From QQUD01 sp039029915 (GTDB lineage: Bacteria; Chloroflexota; Anaerolineae; Promineifilales; Promineifilaceae), in the NCBI GenBank assembly GCA_039029915.1, contig JBCCFD010000391.1:1-7838 (forward strand): a stretch of DNA of 7,838 nt. Reading direction: 5' to 3'. Positions 1 to 6,266 of this stretch are shown one piece after another (positions within the stretch are counted from its first letter, which is position 1; each line of letters opens with the position of its first letter). The notes under the pieces were generated by a model. It searched no databases and was not told where the DNA came from. It saw only the letters and a program-made list of their open reading frames with translations. The translations under genes and the position numbers were made by a program.

Positions 1-66
1 AGTAATTTTCAACAAATATCTTAGCTATACATTTGGCAATAAAATGACTTTAAATGGAAAGGGCAG
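1..66. other. AT-rich flank downstream of the SARP gene, nothing recognised
   Basis: This stretch follows the SARP stop codon on the minus strand. I see no continuation of an ATPase domain in any minus-strand frame and no convincing terminator. The only dyad is a weak 5-bp CATTT/AAATG pair. Confidence 0.6.
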
Positions 67-942
67 TTAAGTCGAGAAAACAAAGATATTGGTATCTTTG
101 CGATTAAACAATCTTTCGAGAGACCCTAAATCTTGAGTTTGTCCAACAAAGAAGATAGGCTGCCCGTTCTCCTGAGAAAGATCATCTAAGTGCTTCATAC
201 TGTCTAAATGCGTATTTAATTGAGCTGCAAACTTTTGGATATCAAGCGAAGGCGGTAGATCTAAATCTTGCCGTAGCTGCTCAACACATCGAGCATATTG
301 CTTCATTGCTTCAAACTTTAAGTTGGACTTGGCATACAATCGAATGAGTTGATTGTGGGCCTCTTCTGAGCTCCCATTCTGACGTATCCAATTTTGGGCA
401 ACTGTAATTGCCTCATCCCACATCTGATTTTGTTCATAGGTCGAAATAATACGGCGGAATAATGTATTGAAAATTTGGACAAATTGATTTCTCACCTGCC
501 CCAACCAACCTTCAAACTCGTTATTATCTTGCATCAAAAACCCACTCAAGAATTCACCTTGAACCTCATTGGTTAATGCAATTGCCTGAGTTAGCCAGGA
601 TTTTTCATTTTTATAGTTTTCAAGACAGCGTGTTAGTTGAATAACATCACAAACCACATGATTTGTAAGTAACTGGATAGTATCGCGGTTCGTGATAAAC
701 TTTTCTCGGCCTACAACTTTTATAAGAGCAGATAATGTTCGACGCAGATTGGCTTTAGCGCGGGATTGAGAGTAATTTGGCCAGAGTAATGCAGCTATTT
801 TTTCACGGGAATCAATATAGTTTGGGGTCAAAATCAAGTAAGCAAGTAATGCAATAGATTTATTTGTATCAGGTTTAACAACCTGTCCTTGACGGCTGAT
901 AATCGGTGGTCCCAGTAGTTTAATTGTTATCATATCCGTCAT
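67..942 (-). CDS. SARP/BTAD-type transcriptional regulator, C-terminally truncated
   Basis: This is a 291-residue protein. Residues 4-93 form an OmpR/PhoB-like winged helix of SARP type: it opens `ITIKLLGPP` and contains `SIALLAYLILTP`, `KIAALLWPNYSQSRAKANLRRTLSAL` split over residues 48-72, and a closing `DTIQLL`. Residues ~98-245 form the bacterial transcriptional activator (BTAD) helical repeat domain, with `GEFLSGF`, `EEAHNQLIRLYA` and `EAMKQYARCVEQL`. Proteins of this family bind promoter DNA and activate transcription; larger relatives carry an ATPase and sensor repeats after the BTAD. Here `FFVGQ` (264-268) looks like the entry to that ATPase, but the frame stops 23 residues later, before any Walker A. 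The start at 942 gives `MTDMITIKLL`; the ATG at 933 (`MITIKLLGPP`) fits the family N-terminus equally well, and neither has a clear Shine-Dalgarno sequence. The gene is divergent from the STAND gene across 149 bp. Family assignment is firm; the target genes are unknown. Confidence 0.88.
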   Translation of the reverse strand: MTDMITIKLLGPPIISRQGQVVKPDTNKSIALLAYLILTPNYIDSREKIAALLWPNYSQSRAKANLRRTLSALIKVVGREKFITNRDTIQLLTNHVVCDVIQLTRCLENYKNEKSWLTQAIALTNEVQGEFLSGFLMQDNNEFEGWLGQVRNQFVQIFNTLFRRIISTYEQNQMWDEAITVAQNWIRQNGSSEEAHNQLIRLYAKSNLKFEAMKQYARCVEQLRQDLDLPPSLDIQKFAAQLNTHLDSMKHLDDLSQENGQPIFFVGQTQDLGSLERLFNRKDTNIFVFST

Positions 943-962
943 AGCAATTCTAATTAGCGTTA

Positions 963-992
963 TTTATCAAGGGTGAATGACAAACATTTCAA
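963..992 (-). promoter_or_regulatory. Candidate sigma70-type promoter for the SARP gene
   Basis: Read on the minus strand, TTGAAA (987-992, 5 of 6 to TTGACA) is followed after an 18-bp spacer by GATAAA (963-968, 4 of 6 to TATAAT). The predicted transcription start would lie about 14 bp before the ATG at 942. Its spacer overlaps the -35 element of the oppositely directed candidate promoter, so the two promoters would compete or share control. This is a pattern match only and is weak. Confidence 0.25.
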
Positions 993-1006
993 TGGTATGT
1001 TACTAT
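977..1006 (+). promoter_or_regulatory. Candidate extended -10 promoter for the STAND gene
   Basis: ATGACA (977-982, 5 of 6 to TTGACA) is followed after 18 bp by TACTAT (1001-1006), which is preceded by TG at 998-999 in the extended -10 arrangement TGnTACTAT. Transcription would begin near 1013 and give a leader of roughly 80 nt that includes the inverted repeat at 1040-1064. This is a match to the general bacterial housekeeping consensus; no experimental support is visible in the sequence. Confidence 0.4.
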
Positions 1007-1039
1007 CTTACGCTGAGGGTATTTAAAATGTACAGAAAC

Positions 1040-1064
1040 AAACTGTTGAAAAATTCAACAGTTT
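1040..1064. promoter_or_regulatory. Perfect 11-bp inverted repeat, operator-like or leader hairpin
   Basis: The arms AAACTGTTGAA (1040-1050) and TTCAACAGTTT (1054-1064) are perfect reverse complements around an AAA loop. The repeat ends 27 bp before the STAND start codon and lies downstream of the candidate plus-strand promoter. It is therefore placed either as a repressor operator, with the adjacent HTH protein as an obvious candidate ligand, or as a leader RNA hairpin. It lacks a following U-run, so a simple intrinsic terminator is unlikely. Confidence 0.55.
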
Positions 1065-1091
1065 CACAACACCCCAAGACATAGGCACGAA

Positions 1092-4000
1092 ATGGAACCG
1101 ACCTTTGGGCAACTGCTACGCCGTCACAGATTACAATGCACCGTACCAAATCAACGATCTTCCCTTTCACAAGGACAGCTAGCTGAATATTTAGAGCAAG
1201 AAATTGGCTTATCCTTTACAGCGGCCGCAGTGAGTAATTGGGAGCGAGATAAACGACGTTTGCATCAAGATGATCGCCTTGTTTTAGTAGGTATTATTAA
1301 GGTTCTCTACCGTTTTAATGGATTACACTCCATTGATGAAGCCCAAACATTTGTTGGTCAAGGAAATTATCGGCTGTTACAACCTAATGAGCTTCGCCAA
1401 ATTAGTTCAAATTGGGAAGAGCATCAACCTATTCATTCGGAGATAAGCCAACAGCTAACCTCAACAGCGTTTTCCCTACCATTAGAGCAAATTCCAAACC
1501 CGGCCTCTTTGCCTATGGGATCCTATCTACCGTTTCGCCCTAATCCGTTCTTTATCGGCAGAGAAAAAGAATTGTTACAAATGGCACAGGCGCTTCAACC
1601 AGTTGATGACTGGGCCGGTGGCGAAATTGTGGCAGCAATAGGCTTAGGCGGCCTTGGTAAAACGCAGTTAGCGGTGGAATTTGCCCATCGTTACGGCCGT
1701 TACTTCCCTGGCGGTGTATTCTGGTTTAACTTTGAGCAGACCGAAACAATTGGTACCCAATTTGCGAGCTGTGGTCGTGCAGATAGATTAGCCCTCCAAC
1801 CAAATTTCAACAATTTAACACGAATTGAACAAATTCAGCTCGTGAAAAAAGCTTGGGAGTCTCCAATTCCCAGGCTACTCATCTTTGACGGCTGCGAAGA
1901 AGAAACTATCCTGCTCGATTGGCGACCCAGCCACGGTGGCTGCCGTATCATCATGACAAGCCGAAGGGGAAGATGGAGCCCAACCTTAGGTGTTACAACC
2001 CTACCTTTAGGCATCCTGCAACGGAAAGCCAGCATTACACTATTGCAGCAATTCCGCTCTAAAATCACTTATGAAGAGGCAAACAATATCGCCAAAGAGC
2101 TAGGAGATTTACCGTTAGCCCTCCACCTTGCTGGGAGCTTTCTTGCTGCATATATTTACGAAGTATCCCCCAAAGCATACTTCTCTCAGTTACAGCAGAT
2201 GAAAGGGGGGAAGTTGTTACAACACCCCTCACTTCAAGGGTTCGGCACCGATTTTTCCCCAACCGAACACGAATTACACGTGGCCAAAAGTTTCGCCCTC
2301 AGTTATGAAAAGCTAGATTCCAAAAATCAACAAGATGCGTTAGCTCTCTCGTTATTAGCTCGCGCCGCCTACTTTGCACCAGCAGAACCTATTCCGAGGC
2401 ATTTGTTGTTTAATACGATTAAGAACAAACCGCTTGATACAAAAGTCCACATCCACCTCCTCGCAGCCAACGCATTAAGCCGACTAGAAAGCTTAGGTTT
2501 GATCCAGATTGGCACAGAAGGTCAGGCAACACTTCACCTGCTATTAGTCGAATTTATCCAAGGGGTTGGTGAGGAGCCAGATGCCCAAGCCATTGTGGAG
2601 CAAACCGTTTGCAATATTGCGAACAAACTTAACGATGAATCAAATATTGTCGAACTAAATTCCTGGCAAATTCATTTGCACCACATAACTGAAAAAGCAA
2701 TATTTCGGACTGATGAATTAGGGGCACAATTGGGTGTTGAATGGGGCAAATATCTGATTCTGATTGCTGAATATAATCAGGCGCACTCATTTTTGGAAAA
2801 GGCGTTGATAATATTTAAGCAAACCGTGGGTTTGAAACATCCGATGACGGCCAAAACCTTATATCACACAGGAGAAGCGCTTTTTGAACAAGGCCAATAC
2901 GATGAGGCACGATCATTTTATGAAAAAGCCTTAGCTACCCAAGAAAAGCTGCTAGGGAAAAATCATCTTGATACAGCACGCAGTTTGAATAATTTAGGAT
3001 CATTACTGCGAACCAAAGGGGAATTTGCTCAGGCTAGAGACTATTTTGATCGCGCCCTTGCCGTCCGAGAAAAAATGTTGGGGAATGACCATATTCAAAC
3101 GGCGTCAACCCTGCAAAACCTAGGGGCGTTACTATTTGATATTGGTGATTATGAGAAGTCTCGGCATTATTCCGAACGCGCCCTCGCTATTAAGGAAAGA
3201 GTTCTGGGTGAATTCCATATTGAAACGGCAAAAAGTTTAAATAATTTAGGCATCCTCCTCACAGATTTGGAAGATTATGATGGCGCTAAAAGGTATTATC
3301 AACGTGCCCTCACCATCATAAAAAAATTATTGGGAACAAATCATACATATACGGCCGTTATAACAAATAATCTAGGCTTATTGCTCAATGATATGGGAGA
3401 TTACGATGGCGCACTGGACCATTATAATCAGGCACTCACCATTAAACGCCATCTATTCGGTGAAGAACATCCATCTACCGCCATGACACTAAACAACTTA
3501 GGGCGGCTTCTAATCAATATGGGTAACTTTAATAGCGCGCAAAACTATTATGAACGTACCCTCGCTATCAGAGAAAAGATGCTCGGCTTAGATCATCCCG
3601 AAACGGCTACAATTCTACAAAATTTAGCCATACTACAAACCAGTATCGGTAATTACACAAAGGCAAAGGCCAACTGCAAGCGTGCTCTTGCAATAAGAGA
3701 ACAAGTGCTAGGGAAAATTCACCCAGACACCGCCATGAGCCTGAGTCATATGGGGACTGTGCAATACCATTTAGGGAATTTTAACAGCGCACAATCTTTT
3801 TTCGAGCAAGCGTTACACTCGGCAAAAGAGTCAGTAGGTCAAGAAAATTCACTATTAGCATTCCCGTTAGACGGGTTAGGGTTGCTCTTTAAAGACAAGG
3901 GGAATTTACCTCAAGCGTATAATTATTTAGAACGTGCTTTAGATATTCGTCAAAATTCTGTTGGGCATGAACATCCCCAAACGGCACAAAGTTTCAATCA

Positions 4001-4409
4001 TTTTGGTCAGTTACTTCAAACCATGGGGCGTTTTGCTGAATCACAAAGTTGTTTTGAACAAGCTTTGGCCATTCAAGAGAAGAAGTTTGGTCTTGAGCAT
4101 CCAGACACCGCCATTACGCTTCATAGTCTTGGCTCCCTCTATCAAGTGCAAGGCAACTTAGTCCAAGCAGAGAAACTTCTGAATATGGCTTTAGACTACC
4201 GTAAAAAAATATTGGGATATGACCATATTGACACGGCCGAAACCCTGTTTCAGTTAGGTGCTCTCTATCAAGCAATGGGGGATTTAGATAATGCAAAATC
4301 CTATTTAATACAGGCGCTTCCCATCTTCGAGCAACGACTCGGAGAACAGCATGAAAAATCACAAGTTGTGCGAGCCAATTTACAAGAATTAGATTTAGAT
4401 AATGAATAA
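1092..4409 (+). CDS. XRE-HTH / NB-ARC / TPR STAND ATPase regulator
   Basis: This 1105-residue protein has three parts. Residues ~5-75 form an XRE-like HTH (`LSQGQLAEYL`, `AAVSNWERDKRR`). Residues ~150-355 form an NB-ARC-type ATPase: entry motif `FFIGREKEL` (153-161), Walker A `GLGGLGKT` (184-191), Walker B-like `RLLIFDG` (261-267), sensor-type `CRIIMTSRR` (284-292) and GLPL-like `LGDLPLALHLAG` (338-349). A winged-helix/helical linker follows to ~570. Residues 579-1082 are twelve 42-residue kinesin-light-chain-like TPRs, with a 23-residue cap. STAND proteins of this plan are known as ligand-gated switches: the repeats sense a partner, nucleotide exchange drives oligomerisation, and the attached domain acts. 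The only output domain seen here is DNA-binding, so I infer a transcription regulator; an antiphage sensor role cannot be excluded. It is probably cytoplasmic, with no signal peptide or membrane segment. ATG 1092 is the first start after an in-frame stop at 1047-1049; upstream AGG (1083-1085) is a weak ribosome site. Confidence 0.9.
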   Translation: MEPTFGQLLRRHRLQCTVPNQRSSLSQGQLAEYLEQEIGLSFTAAAVSNWERDKRRLHQDDRLVLVGIIKVLYRFNGLHSIDEAQTFVGQGNYRLLQPNELRQISSNWEEHQPIHSEISQQLTSTAFSLPLEQIPNPASLPMGSYLPFRPNPFFIGREKELLQMAQALQPVDDWAGGEIVAAIGLGGLGKTQLAVEFAHRYGRYFPGGVFWFNFEQTETIGTQFASCGRADRLALQPNFNNLTRIEQIQLVKKAWESPIPRLLIFDGCEEETILLDWRPSHGGCRIIMTSRRGRWSPTLGVTTLPLGILQRKASITLLQQFRSKITYEEANNIAKELGDLPLALHLAGSFLAAYIYEVSPKAYFSQLQQMKGGKLLQHPSLQGFGTDFSPTEHELHVAKSFALSYEKLDSKNQQDALALSLLARAAYFAPAEPIPRHLLFNTIKNKPLDTKVHIHLLAANALSRLESLGLIQIGTEGQATLHLLLVEFIQGVGEEPDAQAIVEQTVCNIANKLNDESNIVELNSWQIHLHHITEKAIFRTDELGAQLGVEWGKYLILIAEYNQAHSFLEKALIIFKQTVGLKHPMTAKTLYHTGEALFEQGQYDEARSFYEKALATQEKLLGKNHLDTARSLNNLGSLLRTKGEFAQARDYFDRALAVREKMLGNDHIQTASTLQNLGALLFDIGDYEKSRHYSERALAIKERVLGEFHIETAKSLNNLGILLTDLEDYDGAKRYYQRALTIIKKLLGTNHTYTAVITNNLGLLLNDMGDYDGALDHYNQALTIKRHLFGEEHPSTAMTLNNLGRLLINMGNFNSAQNYYERTLAIREKMLGLDHPETATILQNLAILQTSIGNYTKAKANCKRALAIREQVLGKIHPDTAMSLSHMGTVQYHLGNFNSAQSFFEQALHSAKESVGQENSLLAFPLDGLGLLFKDKGNLPQAYNYLERALDIRQNSVGHEHPQTAQSFNHFGQLLQTMGRFAESQSCFEQALAIQEKKFGLEHPDTAITLHSLGSLYQVQGNLVQAEKLLNMALDYRKKILGYDHIDTAETLFQLGALYQAMGDLDNAKSYLIQALPIFEQRLGEQHEKSQVVRANLQELDLDNE
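2826..4337 (+). repeat. Twelve tandem 126-bp TPR-coding units
   Basis: The units encode twelve consecutive 42-residue repeats with no insertion or deletion, covering protein residues 579-1082. The consensus is roughly LG..H..TA.sLnnLG.ll...G.y..A...yerALaIrek. The units are diverged at the DNA level, so this is an old protein repeat rather than a recent DNA amplification. Unit 9 (residues 915-956) has lost the H..TA signature. A partial helical repeat precedes unit 1, and a capping segment beginning `LGEQHEKSQ` follows unit 12. Confidence 0.9.
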
Positions 4410-4441
4410 GGCGCTAGTTTTCCCTAAACCCTCACCAGAGA

Positions 4442-4447
4442 TATAAT
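4442..4447 (+). promoter_or_regulatory. Candidate -10 element for the EttA gene
   Basis: A perfect TATAAT lies 57 bp before the EttA start codon, in the 94-bp gap after the STAND gene. No good -35 is present; the best at suitable spacing is TTTTCC at 4418-4423. The hexamer sits inside a 5-bp dyad (GAGAT at 4438-4442, ATCTC at 4446-4450). It is suggestive of a separate EttA promoter, but a single hexamer in an AT-rich gap is weak evidence. I see no terminator between the STAND gene and EttA. Confidence 0.3.
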
Positions 4448-4487
4448 CTCACTTCCGCTAAAAAGCTTACAGCTCATAGCTTGACGT

Positions 4488-4494
4488 TAAGGAG
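4488..4494 (+). promoter_or_regulatory. Ribosome binding site of the EttA gene
   Basis: TAAGGAG ends 9 nt before ATG 4504, which is a strong Shine-Dalgarno match at normal spacing and fixes the start. It is the only clear Shine-Dalgarno sequence in the window; the other three genes have weak or no matches. Confidence 0.8.
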
Positions 4495-4503
4495 AACATA
4501 AAC

Positions 4504-6192
4504 ATGACGACAGATGACAAAAAAGTCATTTATTCCATGATGGGTGTTGGCAAAATTGTCCCCCCCAATAAACACATACTGCGAGACATTTCCCTCTCTT
4601 ATTTTTATGGTGCCAAAATTGGCGTCCTCGGTTTAAACGGCTCTGGTAAATCCACCCTCCTCAAAATTATGGCTGGTGTCGATACGGACTTTGTCGGAGA
4701 AACAACCATTTCACCCGGCTACAGCATTGGCTACCTCGAACAAGAACCGCTAGTGGACGAAGAAAAAACGGTGCGTGAAGTGGTTGAAGAAGGGGCGCAA
4801 GAGGTGGTTGACGCCCTCAAAGCGTTTGACGAACTGAACATGAAGTTTGGTGAGCCGATGTCGGACGATGAGATGAATGATCTCATCGAAGAACAGGGGA
4901 AGCTGCAGGATAAGCTCGACGCCATGAACGCATGGGACCTCGACAGCCGTCTAGAATTAGCGATGGAAGCGATGCGCTGCCCGCCGGGGGATATGTCCGT
5001 CTCCGTCATTTCGGGTGGTGAACGGCGTCGTGTCGCCCTAACTCGACTTCTGCTGCGCCAACCAGACATCCTCCTGCTCGACGAACCAACAAACCATCTT
5101 GATGCAGAGTCGGTAGCGTGGCTTGAACGCCATTTGCAAGAGTACCCCGGCACCGTCATTGCGGTCACCCATGATCGCTACTTTTTGGACAACGTGGCCG
5201 GCTGGATTTTAGAGCTCGACCGCGGTCACGGCATCCCTTGGAAAGGCAACTACTCTTCATGGCTGGCTCAAAAGCAGGACCGGCTCGCCAAAGAAGAAAA
5301 AGCAGCATCTGCTCGCCAAAAGACGCTCCAGCGGGAGTTAGAATGGATTAACATGTCGGCCAAAGGAAAACGTGTCAAATCAAAAGCACGCATCAATCGC
5401 TACAATGAACTTTTAGCCCAAGAGTCTGAACAGGTCGCTCGGGATTTAGAAATTTATATTCCTCCCGGACCGCGCTTGGGTGACATTGTTGTTCGCGCTA
5501 ATGACGTGAGCAAAGCGTATGACGACAAACTCCTGTATGAAAATTTGACATTTGACTTCCCGCCAGGGGCAATCGTTGGGATTGTTGGTCCGAATGGTGC
5601 GGGTAAAACCACACTATTCCGCATGATTGTTGGAGAAGAAGAGCCTGATAATGGCACCTTTAAAGTGGGTGAATCTGTTGTTACCGCTTACGTTAATCAA
5701 GGGCGTGATGATTTAGATGGAGAAAAAACGGTGTGGCAGGAAATCTCTAACGGTGAAGAACAGCTATATCTTGGTGACCGTCGTGTGAACTCCCGAGCTT
5801 ATGTCTCTCGCTTTAACTTTTCAGGTAGCGATCAGCAGAAAAAAGTTGGCGATCTTTCTGGTGGCGAACGCAACCGTGTTCATTTGGCCAAGCTTCTTAA
5901 AACGGGTTCAAACCTCCTGCTCCTCGATGAGCCGACCAATGATCTGGATGTCAATACGCTGCGTGCCTTGGAAGAAGGGCTGGAAAATTATGCTGGCTCT
6001 GCTGTTATTATTTCCCATGATCGCTGGTTCCTCGACCGCATTGCAACCCACATTTTGGCGTTTGAAGGGGACAGTGAAGCATTCTGGTTCATCGGCTCTT
6101 ACAGTGAATACGCTGAGGACAAGAAGAAGCGCCTCGGTGATAAAGCAGAACGGCCGTCTCGGATTAGCTACCGTCGTCTGACAAGAGATTAA
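4504..6192 (+). CDS. ettA: Energy-dependent translational throttle protein EttA (ABC-F)
   Basis: This is a 562-residue soluble ABC-F ATPase, close to the ~555 residues of E. coli EttA. In the known family it binds the ribosomal E site and gates entry into elongation according to the ATP/ADP ratio. Two complete ATPase domains are visible. Domain 1 has Walker A `GLNGSGKST` (43-51), signature `SGGERRRVAL` (170-179), Walker B `ILLLDEP` with catalytic E194, and switch H223. Domain 2 has Walker A `GPNGAGKTT` (362-370), signature `LSGGERNRV` (451-459), Walker B `LLLLDEP` with E476, and H505. The acidic/helical arm (~95-155) and the basic interdomain linker (`KGKRVKSKARINRY`, 287-300) typical of EttA are present, as are the hallmark stretches `HILRDISLS`, `AGWILELDRG`, `GNYSSWL` and `IPPGPRLGD`. 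All catalytic residues are intact. It is followed at once by a strong hairpin. Its codon use looks more GC-rich than that of the STAND gene. Confidence 0.97.
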   Translation: MTTDDKKVIYSMMGVGKIVPPNKHILRDISLSYFYGAKIGVLGLNGSGKSTLLKIMAGVDTDFVGETTISPGYSIGYLEQEPLVDEEKTVREVVEEGAQEVVDALKAFDELNMKFGEPMSDDEMNDLIEEQGKLQDKLDAMNAWDLDSRLELAMEAMRCPPGDMSVSVISGGERRRVALTRLLLRQPDILLLDEPTNHLDAESVAWLERHLQEYPGTVIAVTHDRYFLDNVAGWILELDRGHGIPWKGNYSSWLAQKQDRLAKEEKAASARQKTLQRELEWINMSAKGKRVKSKARINRYNELLAQESEQVARDLEIYIPPGPRLGDIVVRANDVSKAYDDKLLYENLTFDFPPGAIVGIVGPNGAGKTTLFRMIVGEEEPDNGTFKVGESVVTAYVNQGRDDLDGEKTVWQEISNGEEQLYLGDRRVNSRAYVSRFNFSGSDQQKKVGDLSGGERNRVHLAKLLKTGSNLLLLDEPTNDLDVNTLRALEEGLENYAGSAVIISHDRWFLDRIATHILAFEGDSEAFWFIGSYSEYAEDKKKRLGDKAERPSRISYRRLTRD

Positions 6193-6193
6193 A

Positions 6194-6265
6194 AAGGCAG
6201 AAGGATGAGGGATGAAGGCAAAATTTCATCCTTCATCCTTCTGCCCTCTGCCTTTTCCTCATTTT
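6194..6265 (+). terminator. Long hairpin of inverted heptad repeats, probable EttA terminator
   Basis: The arms 6196-6216 and 6225-6245 pair over 21 consecutive positions, with a single G-U wobble (6209/6232) and an 8-nt loop (6217-6224). They begin 3 bp after the EttA stop codon. T-rich sequence follows (CTTTTCCTCATTTTT), although the T-run is interrupted and does not abut the stem directly. Each arm is made of 7-nt units: four AAGGATG/AAGGCAG-like units from 6194 to 6221, and four of their reverse complements from 6227 to 6254. The function is most likely transcription termination for EttA. The repeat composition suggests it arose from a short tandem repeat family rather than as an ordinary terminator. 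Confidence 0.7.
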
Positions 6266-6266
6266 T

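Noticed and set aside
1..75. Frameshifted continuation of the SARP protein into an ATPase domain
   Set aside because: I read the minus-strand frames past the stop; none gives a GxxGxGKT-like motif before further stops, so a simple frameshift does not explain the short protein.
1221..1228. GCGGCCGC palindrome as part of the ACGGCCGT family
   Set aside because: It shares the CGGCCG core but not the outer A/T, so it was not counted.
1835..2262. Two minus-strand short frames, and others at 3961-4362
   Set aside because: They are shadows of the STAND gene, whose ATPase and TPR motifs are continuous in the plus frame.
2826..4337. CRISPR-like or recent DNA tandem array
   Set aside because: The 126-bp period is protein-level TPR structure; the units are diverged in DNA and have no spacer pattern.
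4731..5168. Minus-strand open frame of 145 codons, serine- and arginine-rich
   Set aside because: It lies antisense within ettA; its composition is the usual antisense reflection of the ABC protein codons and it has no domain.
5801..6181. Plus-strand open frame of 126 codons
   Set aside because: It overlaps the second ATPase domain of ettA in another frame; the ettA frame is intact and fully conserved here.
4504..6192. Antibiotic-resistance type ABC-F protein
   Set aside because: The length, the arm, the `IPPGPRLGD` and `AGWILELDRG` stretches and the C-terminal `ISYRR` tail match EttA, not the resistance subfamilies.
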